DNA of 64,000 bases from Streblospio benedicti (taxonomy: Eukaryota > Annelida > Polychaeta > Spionida > Spionidae), in contig CM032662.1 in NCBI GenBank assembly GCA_019095985.1, positions 40,630,921-40,694,920 on the forward strand. Direction: 5' to 3'. The position numbers were made by a program, and so were the translations under genes. Positions within the stretch are counted from its first letter, which is position 1. Every line of letters begins with the position of its first letter. Of the stretch, positions 13,101-25,100 are shown one piece after another. The notes under the pieces were generated by a model, which searched no databases, was not told the origin of the DNA, and saw nothing but the letters and a program-made list of their open reading frames with translations.

Positions 13101-14416
13101 CGTCAAGGAGAGAATGGTCAAAACCCCACAAGCTGGTTTAGTGAGTAAAGTTTTCTTCCATTTGTCTATACCTTTATGTTTGATATTTACATTTAATATT
13201 GAATATTGATATACATTAATCGATGGCCGCAAATAAAATTAATGCTAGTAAATGAGATTTTTAAAATCTGTAGCCCTGTATGCGGAATAATGTGCGCTTT
13301 CTTACTTTATTTTTCATTTTATTTTCTGTACGACAATTCACTGAATCATGGCGTTTTTTGTGGTCTTCAATATTGCAGAAAAATACTCAGTGTGGAGCAA
13401 AAATGAGAGAATTTAGAATATTTTTTGTTTTTAAGTGTCATGCAACATGATGAACTAGTTGAAACATGATCATGTGAATGTGGTTGGTGGCAAACAGGGC
13501 ATGATTATGCACTAACCAATTCATTTTGAGTTGAATCCATAGTAACTTGGAGAGCCAGAAATTTTTCCTTTAAAATGACATCGTAACATCTGGATGTCAT
13601 GTGATTAATATCATTGATGAAACCACCTTGAAAAGATGTGAAATAATTTGGCTCTTCTACTAATAAAGTTAATATGGATTTACCTCAAAATTAATTACAC
13701 GAATGTAGTATATGAAATGTCATTCATGAAAGAGAGCTTGATTATGTAATTTTAGTTAGCATTGAAATTGATATGGGCAAAAGACTGGTCTTTAAGACGA
13801 CCTGTGTAGGCTGCGACTAATAAGTGCCTACGAACCACAATATTATGAAGAATACACTTCTCAAATAGCAATCTGAATGGGAATTATGAATCTGTAATAT
13901 TTTAGTTATTTTATGGTCCACTTAAATTTGCAGACAAATCTATAAAGTTGAGAACTAAAGTGAAATAGATATTTACGCACTTATTTTCCAACGTTGATAT
14001 CAGCATAACAACCATCTATGTATCAACCTCAAATTTTTTGGATATACCAATAAATGCGATTTTAAATGGGCTTATAACATATACCGTATGGACTTTTGTG
14101 TCTCAAAATGTCAAAAAAAAGAAAGTAAAAGAGCATTTTTGAAAATGGATTTCTAAAATTAATTACTTAGTATGTAGAAAGAAATCATTGAAATCTATAG
14201 AAGTGGCTTGATTATATGTTATCAAGATTTCCTTGCGTGATGTTTCAGTTCTGTGGACCACATAAAGGCAGTCAGCGAAGGCGGTGGTGAATGTGATATT
14301 GATAACCTGAGGACATTATGCACCGTCTGCCATCACAGCGCAACAAAATACAGAAAAATAGACTGAAAACAGCCGCAGGATCCGGCGACATTTCTCTATT
14401 TTTCAAGTCGAGATGA
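4172..14416 (+). CDS. ZRANB3: ZRANB3 annealing helicase/endonuclease, C-terminal part
   Basis: SNF2-family fork-remodelling enzyme recruited to PCNA at stalled forks; the N-terminal helicase exons lie upstream of the window. Exons seen: 4172-4339, 4591-4662, 5064-5243 (helicase C lobe, with GLTLTAANLVVFAELDW and EDRAHRIGQ), 9732-9887, 10147-about 11631 (PIP box QKTIKDFF, then the NZF finger WACSRCTFLN...CEMC), about 11841-11959 (second NZF, WRCESCDNVN...CDGC), about 12162-12372 (NVGG block), 12464-12599 (NPLCVFCHKPY), 12761-12810, 13032-13140 and 14249-14416 (HNH, VDHIKAVSEGGG...LCTVCHH). The frame breaks at about 10211, 10280, 11557, 12475, 12575 and 14353. Five of the six lie in A runs, and recognisable ZRANB3 sequence resumes after each. 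The best explanation is base-calling error rather than decay. The exon carrying the first HNH cysteine pair is unclear. An N gap sits inside the gene. Confidence 0.9.
5287..6595 (-). mobile_element. Penelope-like retroelement relic (RT + GIY-YIG)
   Basis: On the minus strand a reverse transcriptase C-terminal region (YVDDVL, then IPFLDT and a TSHHP block) is followed by a GIY-YIG-type endonuclease region around YRIPCGSCKKVYI. That RT plus GIY-YIG order is typical of Penelope-like elements. Sequences of about 120 bases at 5287-5405 and 6430-6566 are inverted copies of each other, as in the pLTRs of this group. The direct repeat AAGAGGTTTACT flanks the element (5275-5286 and 6596-6607), giving a 12-base target duplication. 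The copy is short and broken. It sits in a ZRANB3 intron, about 40 bases past a splice donor. Confidence 0.8.
6980..7250. repeat. Degenerate tandem repeat with AGTGCATCAA words
   Basis: The words AGTGCAT, TTTATCTCTCT and CACAATAG recur several times in loose register (unit about 90-130 bases). It lies in the long ZRANB3 intron between 5243 and 9732. No coding potential is seen. Confidence 0.45.
7474..8306. mobile_element. Harbinger-type non-autonomous DNA transposon
   Basis: The terminal inverted repeats are about 35 bases. The left end GGCGTAACAAAATCAATAGT is matched at the right end as its reverse complement, with a single change further in. Both ends are flanked by TAA (7471-7473 and 8307-8309), the 3-base TWA duplication characteristic of PIF/Harbinger. 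No transposase frame is visible in the 833 bases. It lies in the ZRANB3 intron. From 8310 to 9731 I see only AT-rich intron sequence. Confidence 0.75.
12032..12131. other. Assembly gap (100 N)
   Basis: Exactly 100 Ns, the usual placeholder for a gap of unknown size. It lies between the second NZF exon and the NVGG exon of ZRANB3, so an exon could be lost here. Confidence 0.99.
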
Positions 14417-15455
14417 CAAGTTTTTGGGACTCGCACTCTTTGAGATCTTATTCCACAATTATGTGGTTTTCTGTTATTAGTTTTAGACATCAAAATAATT
14501 AATGTCAAAAAAATTCAGAAGTGTAAAAGAGCTTGCACCACTCATTTTTGTAAGAAAAATCATCTGACAAATTAATTTTATTTATTTATTGTAAACTTGT
14601 GCATGATGTGGTTAATTTATTCAAGATGTAGAAGATGAACCTATTTTAGACATTTATGTTTACATGTACTTCTTTTATCCATATTGTTACATGAGCATTT
14701 ATAATTTACATTCATTAACGTTATTAAACATTAGTACCCTCAGTATTATAACTTTACATAATTTGTACTAGAAATGAACGAAGAAAGAAAGCTACTTTGT
14801 CATTTTTCATCATATTACATTCTTAAATATATTTTATAATTACTATTATAGTATGACCTTAATATATGTTCATATATCTGTTCAATTTTTTTTATTTTTT
14901 TCATAATACTTTAAAATTTTGAATATATTTGAAATATGTATACCAGTATTTTTACATCAATATCCGTAAGTATCCTCAAAACTCCTTGTCACAGCAGCAA
15001 TTTTCACGTATGGCAACGCGTTTGAAAAAAAACATACTACATCGTAACATGGCTATGTGATTAGTAGAATTAATTAAAATTGCCATTCATTTTTGTTAAT
15101 GTGGCAACCGTAAAAAAAATCAGGCTGCTAGTAGGCCATTCATTTTCTAATTCACCCCATTTTATACCCATTTCTGTCCAAAACTGTAAAACCTTCAAAT
15201 TGCATATGCTTGGTAGAAAGATATGAGAAAAGGTTTAAATTGAATTTCGCAAGTTCAAGGAAACCATATATATATATAATGATACTTGTTTGTAATAGTC
15301 AATATCATGAATAAGTGGCACTCCCAGTGGCACTGCTGTACTGTCACCAGAGTAAACATGCAGACTATAAAATTACATGATTTGCTGCAGTCCCCCTGAC
15401 TGTACTGATCGTCATTTTTACAGTAATTGTTATCTAATTAATGTATATACTAGTG
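14417..15455. other. Intergenic, downstream of ZRANB3
   Basis: AT-rich sequence without a convincing gene. About 14635-14830 resembles 16850-17035 in diverged form, sharing ACATAATTTGTACT and GAAAGCTA, so an old dispersed repeat is present in two copies. Confidence 0.5.
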
Positions 15456-15609
15456 TATCGTATACGATCATCCAAGCGCCCAGGGCCATTACATTGAAAT
15501 TTTCTCAAACTGGGGGGTGGGCTGTTACACAAAAGTGCAGTCCTTAAAAGAAAAAGAGGGGGGATGGCTGTTATGTGAGGGTGGGCAGTTGGATGGTCGT
15601 ATACGGTAT
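15456..15609. mobile_element. MITE of the ATACGG...CCATCCAA family (copy A)
   Basis: The ends are inverted copies: left CGTATACGATCATCCAAGCG, right GGATGGTCGTATACGG. The interior has G-rich runs and the words GGGCTGTTACA. It is close to the copy at 16252-16424. Confidence 0.65.
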
Positions 15610-15855
15610 TTTAGGATCAAAATCAAAGATGAGAAGCATATGCATTTATTTTATATTACATCATCTTGTAGAAATGAATTAACCACATATAAAATACAGT
15701 GACTTGTGGCTGGGTGGAGTGTACTGATAGGCAAGTAAGTGGATAACAGAATGCACCTGTATACAGTGGAACCTATCCACCAAGCCATCTTTTGACATGT
15801 CTTCTGTGGACACCTTTTATTTTTAGTGTTCCTTATGTATCGTATAATATAAAAC

Positions 15856-16155
15856 CGTATATAAGGTTCATATTTCTTCAATCACAACACTTTTTTTTAG
15901 AACCACAAGATGAACTTGCCATGCCACTACAATGGCAAATCCATAGATAAACTGTGTAAAATTCTAGGATATTTAAAAAATATATGTATGACAATTGTTA
16001 CTCATGATTTTTGCAAATATTTTTTTTTACCTTATCATTGACAATTTCGCCAACTGCTGTTGGCATCTTCAAAATGACTTCCAACAGCAGTTGGCGAAAC
16101 TGTCAATAAGGTAAAAAAATAGTGTTGTGATTAAAGAAATATGAACCTATATACT
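15856..16155. repeat. Interrupted long inverted repeat
   Basis: Outer arms lie at about 15856-15897 and 16119-16155 (GGTTCATATTTCTT against AAGAAATATGAACC). Inner arms at 16027-16063 and 16081-16117 include CGCCAACTGCTGTTGG. A stretch of about 125 bases starting AACCACAAGATGAACTTGCC separates outer and inner arms only on the left. The same stretch occurs alone at about 17593-17729, so it is probably an insertion. Confidence 0.65.
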
Positions 16156-16251
16156 CTATACCAACACAATGAACATGTTAAAAGAAAAAACGTGTATATT
16201 GGCCAATTATGGCTGTATCTAGGCATTTTGCCCACATACACACTTTGTAAT

Positions 16252-16424
16252 TACCGTATACGACCATCCAAGCGCCCAGGGCCGTTAAATTGAAATTTTC
16301 TCAAACTGGGGGTGGGCTGTTACACGAGAGTGCAGTTAGTACATAATTCTTAAAGACAATTAACAAAAAGAGGGGGAGGGCTGTTACATGAGGGTGGGCA
16401 CTTGGTTGGTCATATACGGTATAT
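16252..16424. mobile_element. MITE of the ATACGG...CCATCCAA family (copy B)
   Basis: Left end TACCGTATACGACCATCCAA, with an inverted, slightly diverged match at the right end. The interior matches copy A at 15456-15609, including TTTTCTCAAACTGGGGG and the GGGCTGTTACA words. Confidence 0.7.
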
Positions 16425-17592
16425 AGTATAGCATGGTTTGAGAATGCGTGTATTTCAAACTGTTCGAATTAGATAATTTGAGTATTGTGTAAGAGCGATT
16501 GGTTGGAACCTATTGAAAGTATATTCATTTCAAGATCTTCGTTCAATGAATGATTGAACAAAGATGAAAAAAAGTCATGAACCTTGCTCTTTAGCCATCA
16601 ATAAGTTAACGTTAACCAAATTTTTTGCACAAAAACAAGTTTGTAGCATTTATCATTTTGTAAATATAAAGCGAATTAATTCTTTTTCATAAGGTACAGA
16701 ACATTGGAAAGGCTATTTCGTGGTACAATAATGTTTAAACTTTAGCTTAATTACTTGTGGGAAATGCGGATAATGTATTAAGATATGGAGGTGTATAGTA
16801 TACATAATATACATATAGATCTACATACGTACTTCTTTTATCTAGGTCATAAAAATATTCTCTGCAAATATTACTACACCCAGAATTAGAACATGACATA
16901 CAAAGTGAAAGCTACTTTATTCATAATTTATTTTTACACCAGTTTTATGACTTAACATAATTTGTACTTGAAATCAACAAAAAAGAATGAAAGCTATTTT
17001 CTTATTTCTGATCACACTACAATTGTAAATACATGATTGGTGTATGCATAGTGCAGAACTGCTAGATTATCCATAATAAAAATTTCACTTATTGGACAAT
17101 ATTAAATTCAAAAACATACGTGCTTTTTATACATAAACATAGTAACATGATACTTTTATGTGAAATACTCTATTATCGTACCTAATAATAAATAGTAAAA
17201 AAAGTTTTACCTAGAAGCCTTTGTAAAATTATCACAGTATTTGTTTCAATTTTATCAGATCTCCGGGATGTTATTGCTTTATGACTACAACAAATTCATG
17301 AGAAACATGAATGTTCGTACTCAATAATCTAATAACATCACAACACAATTATGTATAAACTTACATGTACATATCTAATGAAACAATGAACATGATGAGA
17401 AAAATTCCACTTCAAACTTATAAAGACTTTGAACCATAGAAATAAACTATACAATATAAAGTGACGAATATAAAAATATCTATGTAAATGATACTCTATG
17501 CCAAAAAGCAGATATGAATCTTTAAAAAAGAAACGAGGTAAAATGATAGAAATATGCATTTGCTTTTCATATTCATAATTCAGTATTGAAGA

Positions 17593-17729
17593 AACCACAA
17601 GATGAACTTGCCACTACAATGATGAACTTGCCACTACAATGGCAAATCTATAGCTAACCTGTGTAAAATTCTATGATATTTAATAAATATATGTATAACA
17701 ATTGTTACTCATGATTTTTACAAATATTT
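17593..17729. repeat. Second copy of the ACCACAAGATGAACTTGCC repeat
   Basis: This matches about 15901-16026 over its length. The word GATGAACTTGCCACTACAAT is tandemly doubled here. From 17730 to 18090 I see nothing beyond AT-rich sequence, presumably including the SGPP 3' untranslated region. Confidence 0.6.
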
Positions 17730-18090
17730 GTCCACAAAAGCTACGCTATACATGTGCAATTACTGAAGCAATTTAAACGATCATTTTGATTTCTGCACTC
17801 ATTTTTACCCAGTACATTTGGAAAGTAAATCACTTTGAAATATTCAAAGTAGACTAAAAAACTTTGGGTCCACTTGACATTTCCTATTTTTATGCATAAG
17901 TATTGAGACTGATTTGCATCCAACTTTTAGGATGTCTTATGTAAATATAAAATCCAAATACAATTGAAAAACCAGAGATTCAACTAATAATGACTTACAA
18001 GTGGAGATGTTGAATATTAAATGAGTAGTCAGTACTTCATACATGGTAAGGTTTCAATACATATGGTATGTTTTACATAGAAAACGTGTG

Positions 18091-20351
18091 CTAAATCTCT
18101 GTAAAAAATGTCTCTCTTTCAATACCTAAAATTCTAAACACTTGAGGTGCCAAATAGACTGCATTGAAAGCTATGCAGCTATAGGTTATAAATTTATCAG
18201 GCAATTCAACAAAAAGACTTTGTTTCGCCTTTAAATCAGATGTTTGAATGCCACTTATTACGCAAATAACATTGTAAACAAGTGCTTTCATAACTGCTCG
18301 TGTGCTGAAAAGAATGACGACACCTATGACAAGTCTTGCCCAAATAAGTCCAAACCAGTGCCACGAAGGAGGGATTATGTTGTAGGGTGGGGGGTCCAAA
18401 CATCTTTGCATGAATCCGTATTGAAAACTGAACCAGTGCCCAAGACCAAGTCCTGCACTGACAGCGAGAATTACTGTGGTGTCCCCTCGTGCTGTGCTCC
18501 ATTTCTCTAGTTTTGGGTAGCACAACGCGAGCGTTAGTGGGACAAGTACACAGCAATATGGTGACCATGAGCTTGTCAGCATGAACTCATCTATACTGTT
18601 GAGGAATGGAAATGTGATCGGCATCAGAAGAAAGACATACGCGAGGCCTGCAAGCACGTCCTGTAATATTGAAAACAATGTCTTATTTATACATAGATAT
18701 ATTGGAATTAATTGACTTGCGTGTAAGTATTGACATTTAAGTGCTAGTTGAATTGGTGCCAGTGGTGCTGGTCCAGGGTTCAAGTCCCTACAGAAGCTAT
18801 GTGATATAGCCCTACAGACTTGGAGAAAGAAATCTCTAATGTCAATAAATGTATCATTCATTAGGTAGTTGTAAAACTTACACTAGCAAAATAAATTCAC
18901 TTAGCTTGATAAATAATTTATTAGAGATAAATCAAATAAAGAAATTATAACAGCTATATTAAGATCTTTTCCATATATATCGGTATATCATTTGCATATA
19001 GTATCATTGATAATTATCGAGTAAAGTCATGTTCATGTACAAGTTTCAAATTCAATGAATCTAAGTACATGCACGAATATTTAATGCTGAAGAGAGGATA
19101 ACACTCCATTTGGCAGTACCAAAAATATTTGGAAATAGACTCATTGGAATCTTTTTGATAGATACAGTGATTAATTTTGAAATACTAAGTAAATCCATTC
19201 TAAAATTCCTGTCATAATATTTTTCAGACATCTTCACGTCCATTGTCTTGGTCAGACGATAGACATGGAAAATGTTCGAAAATATTAAAACAGTAAGTTA
19301 AAAATGGATTTATCTCAAAATTAGCTACTCTATTTAGTACCAAATATAACTTACCAAAATTGAATGCATCCCAAGATATATTCTGCTAAAGCAAACCAGC
19401 ACACACCATAGGAATGCCATAGCAAATCCATATTCGAATTGGAACTGAAAGTAAAATCTAATTGTAATAGCAAAGATCTAACTATTCACTATTCATTCTA
19501 AAATTTCACTAAAGCATAATTTTGTCCATCATTCAATTTAAAGATGGGAGTGTGAACATTGATACAAAAAAAATATATCATCAAAGAATAAATTTCTTTC
19601 ACCAATAGCTCAAATAAAATTCATTTTTATGACAACTCCATGACCGAACATATGCTTTATAAAGACATTGAAATAAATGCAAAAGACTCAATTGGCATTT
19701 GTAAAACGTATTTTCAGCTTTAATACAATAGATATTTGTAAATATTTAAAACCAACTTACAATGTATCGACCATAAGTAAAATATAAAATAGAAAATGGC
19801 ATTCCAGCTCCAACCATTGCATGGGTAGATGGCATTCCATATTCTAAAGCATAGCGTTTTTCCATATGTATCACTGGTGGTGAACTCGGACGAGGCCATT
19901 TCACTATGTCCTTCGTAGCTTGACCAAGATACATAAACAAACACCAAAAGACAGCCACACGTCTTCCAACATAGCCATCAATGTTCCAAAACCAGAACGG
20001 GAAAAATGTTATGTAAAATATTTCATTCCCTAGACCCGCAGCAAAATGAAATAGGTAATATAGAAGAGTGTTTGTAATGTGATACTCCTCATTTTGGTCT
20101 TCATCAGAACTTGATGATTCATTAGTTTGATCATTGTTAGTGTCAGAATCATTTATACGTCTGTATCTGAGGTCTATGCTCTCAGAGATCCCATTTGTTT
20201 TAGACAGCTGTCTCTCATTGCCAGGGTGTTTCCCATTGCCATTGCTGTTCTCGTGTGATTCATTAGCTTTCGGTCCTCGAATAATACCGCACAACCTTTG
20301 AAAGTCTGCCACAACTTTAGGGTCGTTCAATTTTTTAATAATATTTGCCAT
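18091..20351 (-). CDS. SGPP1: Sphingosine-1-phosphate phosphatase
   Basis: Integral ER-membrane PAP2-superfamily enzyme that dephosphorylates sphingosine-1-phosphate. Three exons, 20351-19761, 19444-19355 and 18660-18091, join in frame to 416 codons, close to human SGPP1 (about 440). The N-terminal 90 residues are hydrophilic and acidic/serine-rich. The three phosphatase motifs are visible: KWPRPSSPP (C1), YGMPSTHAM (C2) and SRIYLGMHSILDVLAG (C3, split across exons 2 and 3), followed by several hydrophobic segments. The start ATG at 20351 is the first in the open frame. Invertebrates usually have one SGPP gene, so whether it equals SGPP1 or the ancestor of SGPP1 and SGPP2 cannot be told here. 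It is convergent with ZRANB3. Confidence 0.92.
18745..18800 (+). repeat. Possible tRNA-derived SINE relic
   Basis: It contains GGTTCAAGTCC, a good match to the RNA polymerase III B box, preceded by a weak A-box-like stretch TAGTTGAATTGG. No tRNA cloverleaf can be drawn. It lies in the SGPP intron just upstream of exon 3. Confidence 0.3.
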
Positions 20352-20719
20352 ATTTCCCCAACTGAGCTATACAATTACTAAAAAACATTAAAATATTTTC
20401 TGTTTATCTGGACCCGGAAGCGGCATTATCTGATTTACAACTTGAAGGGATCATGCAGTTTCTCATCTCAACATTTTTGACAGTTTTAGCCATATACTTG
20501 CACTACAGAGAATGAGCAAATCAAGAAGAAGTGAATAATGAACTTGATTGATTGATATTCTTCAGGAACTAATGTTCCTAGGATAGCACATGAAAGCGTA
20601 TATATAGTATTGCTTATTTCCAATGTGGTCCTGTTTGTTTGGCAGGTTAGGTAACCAATTAAGCCAAGGGTGTGTGGAGGAATCAAACTATATGCTATCG
20701 TTTTCAAACTACGTGAGTT

Positions 20720-20990
20720 CTTTTATGTGCCGAGGGGTGGATTTCCTCTACACAGACATGCCTTTTAACGAGGCTTCCGAACCTCCCGCTTGGCATCGCC
20801 ACTGTCTAGTAAGTAATAACACTGTACTGTGGCGACGTACACGGTGGAGATCAGCAACTGAGTGGCAGACGCACAAAGTAACGGTTTTGGCGACACTGTG
20901 TCTGCCATGACCGGGTCGCAAACTTGCGACTCAGACAAATCACATTTTCAGGTGGTGCGCTCTAATGACTGAGCTATTGAGGACCACATT
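20720..20990 (-). mobile_element. tRNA-derived SINE
   Basis: On the minus strand the head reads TAGCTCAGTCATTAGAGCGC, an A-box-like tRNA start. It is followed about 40 bases on by GTTTGCGACCCGG, a B-box-like stretch, and then a GC-richer tail containing CTCGGCACATAAAAGAACTC. The base composition differs from the AT-rich surroundings. It sits between the SGPP and S9 peptidase genes. Confidence 0.6.
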
Positions 20991-21127
20991 ATTGGACCTG
21001 TGGTGGGGAGAATCACACGATCATTAACCTTTTAAAATAACACACGTACATGTGTTAATCACTGTGGTCTGTAAACTTCAACATCATTGTAGAGTAGTCG
21101 GAGTGAATTATTTATTTTCATTCTAAT

Positions 21128-21311
21128 AGAGTACACAATACATACACTCAAAGACCCACTGCCCAAACCTGTACATTATCAAAATCTAGACAATAGTAAT
21201 TCCCATGTGAATGCACATTTATGTAAATCCCATTCCATCAACTGACAAATTCTCTAACTACCTGGTACATATAAAAGCCCATGGGCGTTTGGATGGTCAT
21301 GTACGGTATAT
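21128..21311. mobile_element. MITE of the ATACGG...CCATCCAA family (copy C)
   Basis: The right end GGGCGTTTGGATGGTCATGT followed by ACGGTAT is clear. The left end is degraded (ACCCACTGCCCAAA). The interior is of the type found in copies D and E. Confidence 0.45.
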
Positions 21312-21525
21312 ATTTCACAAATCCGAAATATTTGGCAACACAAATATTTAGTTAATACTGTCTGTGTGTTAGTATTTTTATTTCATAGCATTCATGCATA
21401 AACAAGTTTCAATGCATCCATTAAAATATTCTGACATAAAATAATGCTATTTTTTTCATTTATCAAAATTAGTAATCAACATGTTTGTATAAACTATATT
21501 CAACGGGATGATTATTTCAAAATCC

Positions 21526-21618
21526 ATAAAACATGCTGACAATCTAAAAATTATATGTAAATTATTATCTTATAAAACATGCCTGATAATCTAAAAATTA
21601 TATGTAAATTACTATCTC
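21526..21618. repeat. Tandem duplication, about 46 bases twice
   Basis: AATCTAAAAATTATATGTAA and its flanks occur twice in direct register, with a few differences. The rest of 21312-22160 is AT-rich sequence, presumably the 3' flank of the S9 peptidase, in which I see no gene. Confidence 0.7.
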
Positions 21619-22160
21619 ATCAAAAGCATTTCACAGAATATTAAATTGCACACTATATCGTAATCTACACCTTACCGAACAATACTAACAAATTAATAAT
21701 ACAGTACATGGTCAAACCGACACCGGAATAAACACAAAAAATGTGGACTTGATTGTTGATAGGAATGATTGTTTCTTTCAATATTCTTAGTTTGTTTTCT
21801 AAGAATAATAGCGATCTACAAGTTTTCAATGGGAATCTGAAAGGAAAATGTATACAATGGTAACAAAAAACATGAATACCAATGTTGTATCATGATACAG
21901 CATTGATAAATGCCCAGTTCAAATGCCTGCATTGTGAGTACAAATACTACAGAATTGCAATATCAAAATTACATGTCATGTGTAAGATTCTTAGGAATTC
22001 ATATATTTCAAAGCCATACTGTAAATATACCAAGTACTTCATATGACAAATCATAAATGAAAAAAAATAAATAAATAAAAAAAAAAGACATAAAATTAAA
22101 TGGTATTCTAAAATATGTTAAAATTGAAGAAAATCTGAGTGATTGTGATTTGATACTATG

Positions 22161-25100
22161 TTACTTGTATACATGTACTCCCCCCACATTGTCGGCAGCT
22201 TTAAATCCCAACACTTTTGAGAAGAAATAGAACTCTCCATCCAATGCTGCTTGTATATTCTCAGCTTTACGAAAACCGTGCTGTTCTCCTGTAATGGCAA
22301 ATATGTCATGATCAAACAAAATCAAATATGAAACTATATATTAAATACCAAATACAGGGTGTTATAACAATCTACTGTAATTATCTGAATTTTTATATAA
22401 CTTTGTTTAATGTTACCTATTATGATATATTCAAATCTTAAAGAATTGTTCAAGGTAAATAGATATGATCAAGCGAAATCTACTGCATTGTTAAAATTCT
22501 CTAAAATATCTTTTCAAGTTTGCCAATGTATTCAAATCTTTAAAAAAATGTTTGTGCATAACAAATAATTAGTATAAATACACACACTGTAATACTATTG
22601 CATCCTTTATTGCAAGTGATATTTAAGTAAAAATCACCTTTAAAGAGTACATAGGCACATGGTAAACCTTTATTCTTAACTGCTTCAAACATGGCTTCCG
22701 CTTGATTCGGTGGGACCACCTAATTCCAAATATTGAATTACATTGACAATGATGATTACATATATAAAAAAAAATAGCCTATCACAGGACCTTATGTGTA
22801 AAGTATTCATCTGATCTTGTCCCAGACATATGTATGTCTGTATATTAGAGTTATATCTATAAGAGCTAGAAGCAGTCAAAATCCTCATTCGCTCTTCAGC
22901 TAGACACTTAATATATGATCACTGGCATGAGTGTAGTTGGGTTTAGTGACAAAAGCTATTTCTCTGTAATATCTTTTTAAAAAAACTAATATCAAAATAT
23001 CAATCATCTAAAATTTGATCTCTCTTTTTCATACATACCTCATCCTCATCCCCTTGAAAGAGTGCAATGGCACAGTTTAACTTGTCGATATGTTTTATAG
23101 GTGAACGGCTGTTGAAAATGTGCATGTTTTCCTCATTTAATGGAGCCAGAAGATTGTCACAATAACGACTTTCAAATTTGTGGGTTTCAGCCGCTAAAGT
23201 TTCTAAGTTTCCTATTCCATAGTGACTCGCACCTAGAAAATTGCAATAATCGTTTAGTTTTTTCCCAATCAATCAATCAAATACTTAATTCATTTTGGCA
23301 GACCCTGATTATTTCTAATGTCAAGGGTGTGGCATAGTTCATTAAAACATTAAAAAAATGTTCAAAGTTACTGTTGAACAGACAGAAAATATTTTGATTA
23401 TGGTATACTCGCAATTGTTTCTTTTGATAAACAAAATAAAGGGACACTTCTAATAAAGGGTAAAGTTTATATTTTTGGCAAAATCTTTTTGATTTTACTG
23501 TTCAAAACCCATAATTGTACAGAAGCCTTGCAAGGGTTGGAGGGCCACATACATTTGCCAAATTGCACTAATATTATTGATGTGGTATCTTTTGTTCATT
23601 AATTTCATATTGACATATCTTAAATGTTTAATATACCATGTATTGTGTAATATATTTTTTCAAGAAGTATGTGACATTCAATGCAAGCAGTACTAAAGCC
23701 AGGTCCCAATTGCACTGAAATCAACAAAATTGCACCCCAGTTCTGTGGCAATATGCCTAGAACAAAGTGATGTGCCCCAGGTTTCCTGGGTGCCTAGAAC
23801 AAAGTGATGTGCCCCAGTTTTGCTGGGTGCAAAATTGCTACCAAGCCTTATTCGGCCATTAATAGCATACAAAAGTATTTTTAAAAATGAAACCAAGTTA
23901 GATTTAGCTTTACCTGCTTTAAACACGTCAGTAAAAGTGAGACAAGCCAGAGTTGTATAGCCCCCAGCAGAACCTCCATCAATACATAGTTTATTTTCGT
24001 CAACCACACCAGTCTCTGCAAGATGTTTTGCACCAAAACTGGCATCTTCGACATCAGAGATTCCCCAACTGAGAAAAAAAAATGATTTCAGTATTCATTC
24101 AATCGTCTTTCTATCATACTTTTGGCTGTCTTATGAACGAAATAGAAATTTTGAACTATGAATTAGAACTTTCTATATTATTCAAATTACAGTAAAAAAT
24201 AAAGCCGATAGTACTGCAAGCCATCTAAATAGGATTCTTAACAGTTTTCAATCATAGCTAACAAAAATCATTGAATTATTCATCCTATTTGCGAATAATA
24301 AGCTTACTTTCCCCGCAGTTTATGACGATATTCTTTGCCATAGCCTGTACTTCCTCGGTAGTCCATATCCAAAATTGCAAAGCCACGGCTAGTGAAATAT
24401 TGAATCTTCAATTCTAAGATGCTTGAAGCAGCAGATGTTGGTCCCCCATGTGCCTTAACAAGCAGCGGTGGTCTTTCTCCATCAAGTCCTTCAAAGTCTT
24501 TATTCTAAATTAAAGTACCGTACATTAAGAATCTTTGCAAAAATACAAAGCATCTTCTGGGAAATTAAAAAAAAATAATTATACTGGTTTAATAGATATG
24601 AGCATATCGTAAGGATCTAATAATTGCATCTTAGTACACATTGAATTTAAATTTACTTACTGTTGGTAAATACAAGTAGCCGTATGATTTTTCACCATTT
24701 CCTGTGGTCCAACTTATTTTCTCTGGAACGCTGAGGTACTCAGTATCGATACTTAAAGACTTTGATTTTCTCAGTACAGACACCTAAAAAGAAAGTCATT
24801 CATTTTTCAAGAGATTGCCCCCTAAAAATTGTAAATACAGTAGAGCCTCCTTCTTACAATATTGCTAATCTCCAATTTTCTGTAATCTTGAGTTCAACTA
24901 CATCAATGTGAGCATATCACTTCGTTATCTCTCAAATATTGATTATCTCAACCGTTTTACTGTCCTCCCTATGACTTCGACAGAAAGTTAGATACACTGT
25001 CTAAGACTTTTTTTCACTTTATCATCACAAAGCATTTACCATTTAAACTACTGACCTGTCCACTAATAGGATCCACTTTGATGATAGATCTAAAACTTTT

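Noticed and set aside
15456-16424. CRISPR-like array
   Set aside because: The repeats are inverted MITE ends with different interiors, not direct repeats with spacers, and the genome is eukaryotic.
18661-18861. Open extension upstream of SGPP exon 3 that gives a 256-codon frame
   Set aside because: An acceptor lies exactly at the DVLAG motif and exons 1 and 2 join in frame. The extension is intron and includes the B-box relic.
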